A stretch of 64,000 nucleotides of DNA from Mediterraneibacter faecis JCM 15917. Its GTDB lineage: Bacteria > Bacillota > Clostridia > Lachnospirales > Lachnospiraceae. Every line of letters starts with the position of its first letter. Position 1 is the stretch's first letter. The notes beneath the pieces are model-generated. The model saw nothing but the letters and a program-made list of their open reading frames with translations, was not told the DNA's origin and did no database searches. The translations under genes were made by a program, and so were the position numbers. Of the stretch, positions 1 through 9,152 are shown one piece after another. The stretch is from NCBI GenBank assembly GCA_001312505.1, contig BBDW01000005.1:162034-226033 (forward strand), in the 5' to 3' direction.

Positions 1-145
1 AATCAACACGATTGAGAAACCAGTGAGAGTGATATGGCAAAATAACAGTAATTGTATGGAAGGTTCATTTGTAGAAAAATTGCATGATTTTTCGGAGCCT
101 TTTCTGTTTTCGGCTACACGCCCGAATGGAAAAAAGAAGAAAAGG

Positions 146-154
146 TGGTATAAT
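146..154 (+). promoter_or_regulatory. Extended -10 promoter upstream of kdpD
   Basis: A TATAAT hexamer at 149-154 is preceded by TGG, giving an extended -10 element about 37 bases before the kdpD start. No good -35 is visible, which is usual for extended -10 promoters. If used, kdpDE can be transcribed separately from genes upstream of the window. The remainder of 1-145 shows no recognisable gene; one frame is open but has no family resemblance. Confidence 0.5.
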
Positions 155-190
155 CTTTATATAATGTTTTTTGCACAGGGAGGTGACCGT

Positions 191-2905
191 ATGGGCGAAA
201 ACAGACACAATCCGGATCAGTTATTAAAGGCAATCCAAGCCGATGAAGAAAATCGGAATAAAGGACATTTGAAAATCTTTTTCGGATATGCAGCTGGTGT
301 GGGTAAAACCTACGCCATGTTGGAAGCGGCTCATATGGCAAAACAGCAGGGAATTGACGTGGTAGCCGGTTATATAGAACCCCCACGCACGCCCCCAAAA
401 CAGCAGCTCTTTTGAATGGCTTAGAAGTTCTTCCTACAAGAGAAGTTCTCTATAATGGTATGATACTGAACGAATTCGACATTGACATGGCACTGAAAAG
501 AAAACCACAGCTTATTCTTGTGGATGAACTTGCTCATACGAATGCCGAAGGATGCCGTCATGCAAAACGGTATCAGGACATTAAGGAACTTTTGAATGCA
601 GGGATTGATGTCTATACGACTGTCAATGTTCAGCATATTGAAAGTCTTTGTGATACAGTTTCATCCATTACGGAGATTGTTGTACAGGAACGCATTCCGG
701 ATTCTCTGTTTGATAATGCAGATCAGGTTAAATTAATGGATATTGAACCACAGGATTTGATTGACCGTTTGAATACAGGAAATGTATACAGACAGACCCA
801 GGCAAAACAGGTGGTAGAAAATTTTTTCACAATAGAAAATTTGACAGCTCTTCGGGAGATTGCACTGCGGCGATGTGCGGATAGGGTGAATATCCTCACA
901 GAAAATGCCCGCATTAAAAATCACGGAGATTATCATACAGACGAACATATTCTTGTTTGTCTATCTTCTTCTCCATCTAATGCAAAAATTATCCGTACCG
1001 CCGCAAGAATGGCTTCTGCTTTCAAAGGAAAGTTTACGGCTCTGTTTGTAGAAACACCGGATTTTTCAGTGATGAGCGAGGACAATATAAAACGCCTTCG
1101 TTCAAATGTTCGTCTTGCTGAGCAGCTTGGGGGGGCAAAAATTGAAACAGTTTATGGAGAAGATATTCCGTTTCAGATTGCGGAATTTGCCCGTTTGTCC
1201 GGTGCGTCAAAGATTGTGATCGGGCGAAGTTCTGCTACAAAACGGCATTTGCTCAGCAAACCGACACTGACAGAAAAACTGATTGATTATGCCCCCCCTA
1301 ACTTGGATGTGCATATTATTCCGGATACGGTTTCTAATGCTGCAGTGTATCAGTTAAGAGGGGGCAGGAAAAAGAACCATATCGTCTTCTCTGCCACTGA
1401 TACATTAAAATCTACTGCGATTCTGATTTTATCCAGTTTAGTCGGAATGATTTTCCATAATCTTGGATTTGGCGAAGCAAATATTATTACTGTTTTTGTT
1501 TTAGGCGTTCTTGTCACCGCTGTCATCACGAAACATCAGGTATACAGCCTAATTTCCTCGATTGTAAGTGTTTTGATTTTTAATTTCCTGTTTACGGAAC
1601 CCCCCCAATTTACCTTGCAGGCGTATGATCAGGGTTATCCTGTTACCTTTATTATCATGTTTTTGGCGGCATTTTTAACCGGTTCTCTTGCTATACGGAT
1701 TAAAAATCAAGCAAAACAGGCGGCACAATCTGCTTACCGTACCAAAGTGTTATTTGATACAAGCCAGCTATTGCAACAGGCAAAAGATAAAAATGAAATT
1801 GTATCCACAACTTCAAATCAGCTCATTAAACTCTTGGGAAAAGATATCGTTTTTTATTTAGCTGATGGCGAAGTGTTGGATACGCCGCATATTTTTTCTG
1901 TAACTGAGGAAAATTTGGAATCATGTATTTCCGAAAATGAAAAGGCCGTTGCCGGCTGGGTATTGAAAAACAATAAACGTGCCGGATCCACAACAGGAAC
2001 GCTTTCCAATGCAAAATGCCTGTACCTTGCTGTTCGCAGTAGCAGTATGGTATATGGAGTTGTTGGAATCGTGATGGGGGGAAATACCTCTTGATCCATT
2101 TGAAAACAGTATTCTACTGTCCATTCTCGGAGAATGTGCTCTGGCTTTGGAAAATGAAAAAAATGCCCGCGAGAAACAGGAGGCGGCTGTCCTTGCAAAA
2201 AATGAACAGTTGCGAGCGAACCTGTTGCGTGCTATTTCACATGATTTGAGGACACCGCTGACATCCATTTCTGGTAATGCCAGTAACCTTTTGTCCAATG
2301 GCGATTCCTTTGATAATGATACAAAAAAGCAGCTATATACGGATATTTATGATGATTCTATGTGGCTGATAAACCTTGTAGAAAACCTGCTGGCTGTAAC
2401 CCGGATTGAAGAAGGACGGTTGAATCTCCGTATAACGGAAGATTTGATGGATGACGTGATTACAGAAGCGTTACATCATATTAACCGAAAGAGTGAAGAA
2501 CATCATATTTCTGTTGAAAGCAAAGAAGAAATTCTTCTTGCAAAAATGGATGCAAAGCTTATTGTTCAGGTGATTATCAATATTGTTGATAATGCTATCA
2601 AATATACACCTAAAAACTCTCATATTGTTATTCGGACAGAAAAACGGGGAAAACAAGCGATCGTATCTATATCGGATGACGGAAACGGAATTGCTGATGA
2701 AATAAAGCCACGGATATTCGACATGTTCTACAGCGGTGCAAATCAAATTGCAGACAGTCGCCGAAGTTTAGGACTCGGATTATCTTTGTGCAAGTCCATT
2801 ATTAACGCCCACGGCGGAGAACTTACTGTTTCAGATAATCTGCCGCACGGAACAGTATTCACATTTACATTACCGGCAGGGGGGGAGGTCAAAGTATATG
2901 AATAA
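191..2905 (+). CDS. kdpD: KdpD osmosensitive K+ channel histidine kinase (frame broken in this consensus)
   Basis: Membrane sensor kinase of the KdpDE pair that controls the high-affinity potassium pump KdpFABC. It starts at ATG 191 behind GGGAGGTG. In order: KdpD N-terminal domain with Walker A GYAAGVGKT (residues 32-40) and the LILVDELAHTN box, a universal-stress-type domain, a hydrophobic four-helix segment (about 1390-1710), a GAF-like region, H-box ISHDLRTPLTSI (about 2235) and a HATPase domain with DDGNGI and GLGLSLC. Three reading pieces (191-415, 412-2094, 2147-2905) join into one protein if C runs at 380-384 and 392-396 are each one base shorter and the G6 at 2076-2081 is G5. G7 or C7 runs at 1129, 1292, 1600 and 2879 keep frame but add a Gly or Pro against the family. 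kdpFABC is not in the window and presumably lies upstream. Confidence 0.9.
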
Positions 2906-3605
2906 GTCACTAATATTAGTTGTAGAAGATGACACATCTGTCAGAAATTTAATTACAACAACCTTAAAAGCGCACGAATACCGATATCTGACAGCGCCCA
3001 ATGGTCAATCGGCAATTTTAGAAGCATCTTCACACAATCCTGACATTGTTTTACTTGATTTAGGACTTCCTGATATGGATGGTGTTGAGATTATTAAAAA
3101 AATCCGTACTTGGTCAAACATGCCAATTATCGTAATCAGTGCTCGCAGTGAAGATACCGATAAAATTGATGCGTTGGATGCTGGTGCAGATGATTATTTA
3201 ACAAAGCCATTTTCTGTTGAGGAACTGCTTGCCAGACTACGAGTCACGCAAAGAAGGTTATCGATGATGCAAAAAGTATCCCCCCCTGTCGAAACGGTTG
3301 TTTTTGTAAACGGAAAACTTCGTGTGGATTATGTTGCGGGGGGGTGTGCCTATTTGAATGAAGAAGAGTTGCATTTAACACCTATTGAATATAAGTTGCT
3401 TTGCCTGTTGACAAGAAATATAGGAAAAGTTCTGACCCATACTTTCCTTACGCAAAGCATTTGGGGAAGTAGTTGGGATAATGATATTGCCTCCCTTCGT
3501 GTGTTTATGGCGACACTTCGTAAAAAAATCGAGAAAGAACCGAACTCTCCACAATATATCCAAACACACATTGGCGTGGGGTATCGGATGCTGAAAGTTG
3601 AGTGA
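2898..3605 (+). CDS. kdpE: KdpE response regulator, OmpR family
   Basis: Partner of KdpD; when phosphorylated it activates kdpFABC transcription. The 235-residue product has an N-terminal receiver domain with the acidic pair at residues 11-12, phosphoacceptor Asp54 in VLLDLGLPDMDG, Ser81 and Lys103 in LTKPFS, then a winged-helix DNA-binding domain from about residue 140 (LTPIEYKLLCLL, SLRVFMATLRKKIE). The ATG overlaps the kdpD stop by 8 bases, so the two are translationally coupled. The linker contains C7 (3280-3286) and G7 (3338-3344), each adding one residue but keeping frame; both are probably inflated C4/G4. Length matches the family. Confidence 0.93.
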   Translation: MNKSLILVVEDDTSVRNLITTTLKAHEYRYLTAPNGQSAILEASSHNPDIVLLDLGLPDMDGVEIIKKIRTWSNMPIIVISARSEDTDKIDALDAGADDYLTKPFSVEELLARLRVTQRRLSMMQKVSPPVETVVFVNGKLRVDYVAGGCAYLNEEELHLTPIEYKLLCLLTRNIGKVLTHTFLTQSIWGSSWDNDIASLRVFMATLRKKIEKEPNSPQYIQTHIGVGYRMLKVE

Positions 3606-3745
3606 ACTTCACAACATTTATTATAATCAGTGAGGTGGCGGATATCTTTTCAAGTAATAATGAATAGAATATATCACTCTGTAAAAGAAGTTATAAGGTA
3701 AGCGAACAGATTGGTATAGCTTGTTAAAAATATATCAAAATCACA

Positions 3746-3774
3746 TTGTTATTTTCCTTAAGGTGTGCTATAGT
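3746..3774 (+). promoter_or_regulatory. Promoter of the 7beta-HSDH gene
   Basis: TTGTTA at 3746-3751 and TATAGT at 3769-3774 are separated by 17 bases, and TGC directly precedes the -10 (extended -10). The start codon lies 41 bases downstream. The rest of the 3606-3815 gap shows nothing else; no terminator for kdpE was found. Confidence 0.6.
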
Positions 3775-3815
3775 ATATTTTAGTTGTGAATCGGAAAAAT
3801 TAGGAGGAAAAAACA

Positions 3816-4613
3816 ATGAACTTAAGAGAAAAATACGGTGAGTGGGGGGGTATCATCCTTGGAGCAACAGAAGGCGTTGGAAAAGCATTTGCAGAGAAAA
3901 TCGCATCTGAGGGAATGAGTGTTGTCCTGGTAGGAAGAAGAGAAGAGAAACTTCAGGAGCTTGGAAAGAGTATCAGCGAAACATATGGTGTGGATCACAT
4001 GGTTATTCGTGCAGATTTTGCACAGTCCGACTGTACTGACAAGATTTTTGAAGCAACAAAAGACCTTGATATGGGATTCATGAGTTATGTTGCATGTTTC
4101 CATACATTTGGAAAATTGCAGGATACTCCGTGGGAGAAGCATGAGCAGATGATTAATGTTAATGTTATGACATTCTTGAAATGTTTCTATCATTACATGG
4201 GAATCTTTGCAAAGCAGGATCGTGGAGCTGTAATCAATGTGTCTTCTTTGACAGCAATCAGTAGTTCACCATATAACGCACAGTATGGTGCAGGAAAATC
4301 TTACATTAAGAAACTGACAGAAGCTGTGGCGGCAGAATGTGAGAGTACAAATGTAGACGTTGAGGTTATCACGTTAGGAACAACAATTACACCAAGTTTG
4401 TTAAGCAATCTTCCAGGCGGTCCAGCAGGAGAAGCTGTTATGAAGGCAGCTATGACACCGGAAGCTTGTGTAGAGGAAGCATTTGACAATCTTGGCAAAT
4501 CTCTTTCTGTTATTGCAGGTGAGCACAATAAAGCAAATGTTCATAATTGGCAGGCAAATAAAACAGATGATGAATATATCCGTTATATGGGTTCATTCTA
4601 TTCTAACAACTAA
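3816..4613 (+). CDS. 7beta-hydroxysteroid dehydrogenase (short-chain dehydrogenase, NADPH type)
   Basis: Interconverts 7-oxo and 7beta-hydroxy bile acids; with a 7alpha-HSDH (same or another species) it makes ursodeoxycholate. The protein follows the characterised Collinsella aerofaciens enzyme closely from memory: start MNLREKYGEW, nucleotide loop GATEGVG (16-22), GRR at 40-42 typical of NADPH preference, catalytic Ser144, Tyr157 and Lys161, and the family-specific tail DDEYIRYMGSFY. The family is 263 residues; this one is 265 because of one extra C-terminal residue and one extra Gly from a G7 run (3844-3850) just before the nucleotide loop, so WGG is probably WG in the cell. RBS AGGAGG at 3803-3808. 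It is a single-gene unit with its own promoter and terminator; no bai genes are nearby. Specific function rests on recalled similarity, the SDR fold on visible motifs. Confidence 0.88.
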   Translation: MNLREKYGEWGGIILGATEGVGKAFAEKIASEGMSVVLVGRREEKLQELGKSISETYGVDHMVIRADFAQSDCTDKIFEATKDLDMGFMSYVACFHTFGKLQDTPWEKHEQMINVNVMTFLKCFYHYMGIFAKQDRGAVINVSSLTAISSSPYNAQYGAGKSYIKKLTEAVAAECESTNVDVEVITLGTTITPSLLSNLPGGPAGEAVMKAAMTPEACVEEAFDNLGKSLSVIAGEHNKANVHNWQANKTDDEYIRYMGSFYSNN

Positions 4614-4653
4614 AAAATCAGATTTTAGATGAATCATCTTTCAGTGATTATAG

Positions 4654-4695
4654 TAGCTGTTTCTCTGAGTAGGGGGGGAAACAGCTATTTTGTTT
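4654..4695 (+). terminator. Rho-independent terminator of the HSDH gene
   Basis: Stem TAGCTGTTTC / GAAACAGCTA (4654-4663 with 4678-4687) is followed by TTTTGTTT. The loop carries a G7 run (4672-4678), so a lengthened G run is also found outside coding DNA. Confidence 0.75.
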
Positions 4696-4744
4696 ATGGG
4701 AAATATATAACTTTAAGTATCTTTAATGATAACGATATGGTAAG

Positions 4745-4898
4745 ATGAAGTTAAGGAATAGGAGTTTTAGCCACATCATTAGGAGTAGTTGCTTTGACAG
4801 GATGCGGAGCCGAAAAGACATCCGATAAAGGAAATCAGGGTTATCGAACATTAGATGAAATCAAAGAAAGCGGTGAAATTAATATTGGAGTTTTCTAA
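4745..4898 (+). pseudogene. Remnant of an ABC-transporter solute-binding lipoprotein
   Basis: From 4761 the frame reads GVLATSLGVVALTGCG, a lipoprotein signal with lipobox LTGC, then a Ser/Lys linker and RTLDEIKESGEINIGVF, the usual start of amino-acid-binding (SBP family 3) proteins, and stops at 4896-4898. An ATG at 4745 with MKLRN is one base out of frame with it. No binding domain follows. This is the first 50 or so residues of a decayed gene. It lies directly upstream of a lysine riboswitch, so it may be what is left of an amino-acid ABC operon; that link is inference. Confidence 0.65.
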
Positions 4899-4961
4899 AT
4901 GAAAATTATTATAAAATAAGTCTGGCTTTTTTAAATAGAATGTGATAATATAGTAATGTTT

Positions 4962-5118
4962 GATAGAGGCGCGGTGATATGAGTATCCGCTGACGAGAGT
5001 CTTGGGAAGACTGTCAGTGAGAGAAAGGAGAAGCCGCCGAAGGAATGATATTCCCAGATATGATTCCTGGGCCGGATGTAGAAGATACGCCGGACTGTCA
5101 CAGGTGTGGAGAGCTATC
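4962..5118 (+). promoter_or_regulatory. Lysine riboswitch (L box)
   Basis: The leader has the conserved L-box features in order: GATAG and AGAGG at the 5-prime side (4962 onward), a purine-rich stretch with GAGAGTCTTGGG, AAAGGAG-AAGCCGCCGAAG (5035-5043 core), a GGGCCGG element, the ACTGTCAC block (5094-5102), TGTGGAGAGCTATC closing the P1 stem. GATAG 4962-4966 pairs with CTATC 5114-5118. Lysine binding is expected to favour the downstream terminator and shut off the transporter. An AT-rich GATAAT about 15 bases upstream could be its -10, without a clear -35. Confidence 0.88.
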
Positions 5119-5136
5119 GATGACGTTAGAATTATT

Positions 5137-5181
5137 ATGCCATGGGTGACTCACCAGCAGAGAGTGCCTATGGCATTTTTT
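5137..5181 (+). terminator. Riboswitch-controlled terminator
   Basis: ATGCCAT (5137-5143) pairs with ATGGCAT (5170-5176), extended by GGG / CCT, and a T run follows (5176-5181). It sits 19 bases after the L box and 84 bases before the transporter start, the expected place for the expression platform. Confidence 0.8.
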
Positions 5182-5264
5182 GCGTTTAGAGAATCCCAGG
5201 CAAAACCCACTATGCTTACACACAAACTTAACAAACATAAGTTTATAGGAAAGGAAAAAAGAAA

Positions 5265-6911
5265 ATGAGAAACAAAAGAAAAATGGGGGGGTATGTGTTT
5301 CTGATGTCTCTGCTCATTCTGTGTTGTAGTTCAACAACAGTATTTGCCGCAGATACATCTGCCGAGTATGTACCTCAGCTCTATGCAACAATCTGGTCTC
5401 TGGTGCCGCCGGTCATTGCAATCGTACTGGCACTTATTACAAAGGAAGTTTATAGCTCCTTATTCGTTGGAATTTTAATCGGAGGTGTATTTTGGTCAGG
5501 ATTTAAACCGGAAGCTACAATTTTACATGTATTTCAGGATGGAGTAGTGGGAGTACTTACAGATTCTTACAATATGGGTATTCTGGTATTTCTGGTAATT
5601 CTTGGTGTTATGGTATGTATGATGAATAAAGCCGGTGGTTCCGCAGCATTCGGACGCTGGGCGAAAGAGCATATCAAGACAAGAGCGGGTGCACAGCTTG
5701 CAACAATCGCACTTGGAGTGCTGATTTTTATTGATGATTATTTTAACTGTCTTACAGTTGGGAGCGTTATGCGTCCTGTAACAGACAGCCACAATGTATC
5801 CCGTGCGAAACTTGCATATCTGATCGATGCTACGGCAGCACCAATCTGCATTATTGCACCGATTTCTTCCTGGGCAGCAGCAGTAACAGGATTTGTTAAA
5901 GGGGGGGAGGATGGATTTTCAATTTTTATTCGTGCAATCCCATATAACTATTATGCAATTCTTACAGTTATAATGATGGTAACACTGGTTCTTGCAAAAG
6001 AAGATTATGGTCCGATGAAGGCGCATGAGAAAAATGCGATTGAAGGGGGGGATCTTTTTACAACAGGAGACAGACCATTTGAAAATACATCCGAAAATGC
6101 GATTTACAATAAAGGAAAAGTAATCGATCTTGTATTCCCGATTCTGTCACTTATTGTATGTTGTGTCATTGGTATGATTTATTCTGGTGGGTTCTTCTCA
6201 GGAACAGGCTTTGTAGAGGCTTTCTCCGGAAGTGATGCATCGGTTGGACTGATGCTTGGAAGTTTCTTTGCAATGGTAATTACAATTGTTTTTTATGTAG
6301 TAAGAAAAGTTCTTCGTTTTTCGGATTCTATGGCTTGCATTCCGGAAGGATTTAAGGCAATGGTTCCGGCTATCCTGATTCTTACATTTGCATGGACTCT
6401 GAAAGCAATGACAGACAGTCTCGGAGCAGCTCCATTCGTAGCTTCTGTAATGAATTCAGCAGCAGGCGGATTGATGAACCTTCTCCCAGCAATCATCTTC
6501 CTTGTAGGATGTTTCCTTGCATTTGCAACAGGTACTTCCTGGGGGGGAACATTCGGAATTCTGATTCCAATCGTAGTTGCAGTATTCCAGGGTACGAACG
6601 AGACAATGATGATCATCTCAATCTCAGCTTGTATGGCCGGAGCAGTTTGCGGAGATCATTGTTCACCTATTTCAGATACAACAATCATGGCATCCGCAGG
6701 AGCGCAGTGTAATCATGTGAATCATGTATCCACGCAGCTTCCATATGCAATGACTGTAGCAGCGGTTTCCTGTATTACATATGTGATCGCAGGTATCTTG
6801 CAGAATGCAGTCATCTGTCTCGTGATCGGAATTGCTCTGCAGATTGGAGTTCTGCTTGCAATCAAAGCAATCACAAAAGATCACACAGGTAGGGTGAAAA
6901 CAACAAACTAA
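5265..6911 (+). CDS. lysW: NhaC-superfamily transporter, probable lysine transporter (LysW type)
   Basis: A 548-residue membrane protein with about twelve hydrophobic helices and an unusual signal-like N-terminus ending VFAADTSAEY. Family landmarks of the NhaC antiporter superfamily are present: DDYFNCLTVGSVMRPVTD, ATGTSWG and GAVCGDHCSPISDTTIMASAGA. NhaC-type proteins behind lysine riboswitches have been proposed as lysine transporters (LysW); the L box upstream assigns lysine here, and the direction of transport cannot be read from sequence. Start ATG 5265 follows AGGAAAGGAAAAAAG. Four G7 runs (5285, 5901, 6045, 6541) keep frame but each adds a Gly; for example the conserved SWGTFG reads SWGGTFG. 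Corrected length would be about 544. Confidence 0.85.
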   Translation: MRNKRKMGGYVFLMSLLILCCSSTTVFAADTSAEYVPQLYATIWSLVPPVIAIVLALITKEVYSSLFVGILIGGVFWSGFKPEATILHVFQDGVVGVLTDSYNMGILVFLVILGVMVCMMNKAGGSAAFGRWAKEHIKTRAGAQLATIALGVLIFIDDYFNCLTVGSVMRPVTDSHNVSRAKLAYLIDATAAPICIIAPISSWAAAVTGFVKGGEDGFSIFIRAIPYNYYAILTVIMMVTLVLAKEDYGPMKAHEKNAIEGGDLFTTGDRPFENTSENAIYNKGKVIDLVFPILSLIVCCVIGMIYSGGFFSGTGFVEAFSGSDASVGLMLGSFFAMVITIVFYVVRKVLRFSDSMACIPEGFKAMVPAILILTFAWTLKAMTDSLGAAPFVASVMNSAAGGLMNLLPAIIFLVGCFLAFATGTSWGGTFGILIPIVVAVFQGTNETMMIISISACMAGAVCGDHCSPISDTTIMASAGAQCNHVNHVSTQLPYAMTVAAVSCITYVIAGILQNAVICLVIGIALQIGVLLAIKAITKDHTGRVKTTN

Positions 6912-6921
6912 AAACCAGAGA

Positions 6922-6953
6922 GAAAGCGAGGAGTTGATCCTCGTTTTCTTTTT
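6922..6953 (+). terminator. Terminator of the lysine transporter gene
   Basis: GAAAGCGAGGA / TCCTCGTTTTC hairpin with a GTTGA-like loop followed by TTTTT, eleven bases after the stop codon. Confidence 0.75.
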
Positions 6954-6966
6954 ACAGAAATGTAGT

Positions 6967-7011
6967 AAAAAAGGACGAAATGAAAAGCTTGTTAAGCGGT
7001 TCATTTCGTCC
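6967..7011 (-). terminator. Terminator of purC (minus strand)
   Basis: GGACGAAATGAA (6973-6984) and TTCATTTCGTCC (7000-7011) form a perfect 12-bp stem. On the minus strand a T run follows (A run at 6967-6972). It begins 20 bases past the purC stop. Confidence 0.8.
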
Positions 7012-7030
7012 CTGTTTGTTTTATGAAATC

Positions 7031-7906
7031 TTATTTATCCAGATCTTTTCCTGTCAGCATCTTATATGCCTGAAGGTATTTCTCAATCGTCTTATCTACA
7101 ATTTCCTGTGGAAGTGTCCAGTCGTTGTCTGGATTTGCTTTCAGCCAGTCACGGGCAAACTGTTTGTCAAAAGATGGCTGTCCATGTCCGGCTTCATAAC
7201 CGTCAGCAGGCCAGAAACGGGAACTGTCAGGAGTGAGCATCTCATCTCCAATTACCATATTTCCATTTTCATCAAGTCCGAACTCAAATTTTGTATCTGC
7301 AATAATGATACCTTTGCTCAGAGCATATTCGGCACATTTCTTATAGAGAGCAATTGTGTTGTCGCGAAGTTTCTCAGCGAGTTCACGTCCTCTTCCAGGG
7401 TAATATTTTTCAAGGTGATCAACGCTCTGCTCGAATGAAATGTTCTCATCGTGATCTCCGATTTCAGCCTTTGTGGAAGGTGTATAGATTGGTTCAGGAA
7501 GTTTGTCAGATTCCTTTAATCCTTCCGGAAGTGCGATTCCACAAACAGTTCCATTTTCTTTATAGCTTTCCCAGCCACTTCCAGTGATATAACCACGAAC
7601 GATACACTCGATTGGAAGCATTTCGAGTTTCTTACACATCATAGATTTTCCATCATATTTCTCCTGCTGGAAGAACTCCGGCATATCTTTTACATCAACA
7701 GAGAGCATGTGGTTAGGAAGAATGTCTTCTGTCAGATCAAACCAGAATTTGGACATCTGAGTCAGGACAGTTCCTTTCTTTGTAACTTCATTGTTGAGAA
7801 TCACGTCAAAGCAGCTGATGCGGTCTGTAGCAACCATGATTAAGCTGTCTCCATTATCATAAATTTCACGAACTTTACCTTCTTTGATTGGTTTTAATTC
7901 CTGCAT
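7031..7906 (-). CDS. purC: Phosphoribosylaminoimidazole-succinocarboxamide synthase
   Basis: SAICAR synthase joins CAIR and aspartate with ATP in purine synthesis. The 291 residues are full length for the single-domain type common in Firmicutes and archaea-like forms (PurC with C-terminal extension). Motifs seen: [10 protein letters not shown] near the N-terminus, [21 protein letters not shown], the substrate loop with DTKFEFGLD, and [14 protein letters not shown]. Start ATG at 7906 follows GAGGTG on the minus strand. It stands alone between convergent lysW and divergent pdxK, outside any pur operon in view. No G run lies in it, and it is unbroken. Confidence 0.95.
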   Translation of the reverse strand: MQELKPIKEGKVREIYDNGDSLIMVATDRISCFDVILNNEVTKKGTVLTQMSKFWFDLTEDILPNHMLSVDVKDMPEFFQQEKYDGKSMMCKKLEMLPIECIVRGYITGSGWESYKENGTVCGIALPEGLKESDKLPEPIYTPSTKAEIGDHDENISFEQSVDHLEKYYPGRGRELAEKLRDNTIALYKKCAEYALSKGIIIADTKFEFGLDENGNMVIGDEMLTPDSSRFWPADGYEAGHGQPSFDKQFARDWLKANPDNDWTLPQEIVDKTIEKYLQAYKMLTGKDLDK

Positions 7907-7945
7907 TTTTTCACCTCATAGAATTTTCTTAGAATTTACAACGTA

Positions 7946-7974
7946 ACCGTACACTTTTTAGGGGAAACTGTCAA
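7946..7974 (-). promoter_or_regulatory. Promoter of purC
   Basis: On the minus strand TTGACA (plus 7969-7974), a 17-base spacer and TACGGT (plus 7946-7951) lie about 40 bases upstream of the purC start. No guanine riboswitch or PurR box was recognised. Confidence 0.5.
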
Positions 7975-8221
7975 GCGGGCTGAAAACGTGGGAAGAGAGG
8001 TGTGAAAAATCATTGAAGAAGGAAAAATGTGGAAAATTGTGTTTTTTGTATAAAAACAACGGAAAAATAAAGAGAGTGATTGTGGAATACGTTAGATAAA
8101 AAGTAAAAAAAACAGAATGTTTTTGAGGTATCATAAACAAATCAGATATTATTTAATAAGAAATTATTATAGTAGAAAAGGCAGTTACACAGAAGGTGAA
8201 AGAGAATAGTAAAAAGAAATA

Positions 8222-8250
8222 TTGACATCTATGACATATTGTAATTAAAT
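8222..8250 (+). promoter_or_regulatory. Promoter upstream of pdxK
   Basis: TTGACA at 8222-8227, a 17-base spacer and TTAAAT at 8245-8250; the start codon is 39 bases downstream. Confidence 0.5.
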
Positions 8251-8288
8251 TAGTATGTCTATTTATATAGAAGAAACGAGGGAATAGA

Positions 8289-9128
8289 ATGATGCAGAAT
8301 CATAATCAACAGAAAAAAATTGCGCTGATCAATGACTTTACAGGCTTTGGCAGATGCTCAATTGCGGTACAGATGCCGATTATTTCAATGCTGAAAGTGC
8401 AGTGTTGTGCAGTGCCTACCTCGATTTTTTCAAATCATACCGCATATGAAGATTATTATTTTACAGATTATACATCAAATATGGAAGCATATATTGAACA
8501 ATGGAAGAAGCTGGATTTGAAGTTCGAAGGAATTTGTACTGGTTTTTTGGGATCAGCAGAACAGATTCGGATTGTCAGTGAGTTTATCCAGTATTTTAGA
8601 GACGAGAATACAGTGGCTGTGATCGATCCGGTGATGGGGGGGGACAATGGGGGGGAGGCATATTCGACTTATACGGAAGAAATGTGCAGACAGATGATTC
8701 AATTAGTCCGCTATGCGGATGTAGTTGTTCCAAATGTGACAGAGGCATGTATCTTGACAGGAACACCGTATAAGGAACGGTGGACAACGAGAGAGCTGGC
8801 AAAGATGGCAGAACAGATTGTGCAGACCGGACCAGAAAAAGTTGTGATTACAGGAATTCCACAGAAAACGTATGTATCCAACTTGTGCTATGAAAAAGGC
8901 AAAGGATACGAGATGATCCGTACACATAAAGTAGGACATTCCAGATGTGGTACGGGAGATATTTTCTCTGCAATCATTGCAGCAGATGCAGTTAATGGAG
9001 TGGAATTTACAAAATCTGTCCGAAAGGCATCCGCATTTATAAAGAAGTGCATACAAAAGTCAATTGAAATGGAAATTCCGTTGACGGATGGTGTCTGTTT
9101 TGAAGAATTAATGGGACTATTGAAATAA
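8289..9128 (+). CDS. pdxK: Pyridoxal/pyridoxamine kinase (PdxK/PdxY type)
   Basis: Phosphorylates B6 vitamers to give pyridoxal phosphate. Ribokinase-fold protein of 279 residues: N-terminal LINDFTGFGRCSIAVQMP, substrate region with NHTAYEDY, DPVMGD-type phosphate loop (about residue 113), VVPNVTEA, VITGIP and the anion hole HSRCGTGDIFSA with catalytic Asp. The start is ATG ATG at 8289; either ATG fits the GAGGG upstream. Two G runs, G8 at 8636-8643 and G7 at 8649-8655, add two Gly in the loop that usually reads DPVMGDNG, so the corrected protein is about 277. PdxK and the ThiD-like HMPP kinases share this fold; the loop and the neighbours do not exclude a dual role. Confidence 0.85.
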   Translation: MMQNHNQQKKIALINDFTGFGRCSIAVQMPIISMLKVQCCAVPTSIFSNHTAYEDYYFTDYTSNMEAYIEQWKKLDLKFEGICTGFLGSAEQIRIVSEFIQYFRDENTVAVIDPVMGGDNGGEAYSTYTEEMCRQMIQLVRYADVVVPNVTEACILTGTPYKERWTTRELAKMAEQIVQTGPEKVVITGIPQKTYVSNLCYEKGKGYEMIRTHKVGHSRCGTGDIFSAIIAADAVNGVEFTKSVRKASAFIKKCIQKSIEMEIPLTDGVCFEELMGLLK

Positions 9129-9152
9129 AAGAAAATTAAGGAGTAAACAAAA

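Larger units (their letters stand above)
7907..8288. other. Divergent intergenic region purC / pdxK
   Basis: 382 bases without a gene. It holds the purC promoter on the left and a pdxK promoter on the right. The AT-rich middle (about 7980-8220) shows no ORF with family resemblance, no strong hairpin and no repeat. Confidence 0.6.

Noticed and set aside
2..190. Open frame running from the window edge into kdpD
   Set aside because: It shows no resemblance to KdpC or any family, contains the extended -10 promoter, and KdpD has a clear start at 191.
1360..1364. G5 in kdpD as a frameshift
   Set aside because: The frame is kept on both sides and the local sequence RGGRKKN is plausible, so no error is needed.
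5002..5268. 88-codon ORF before the NhaC gene
   Set aside because: It is read out of the lysine riboswitch and its terminator; the conserved RNA elements explain the sequence.
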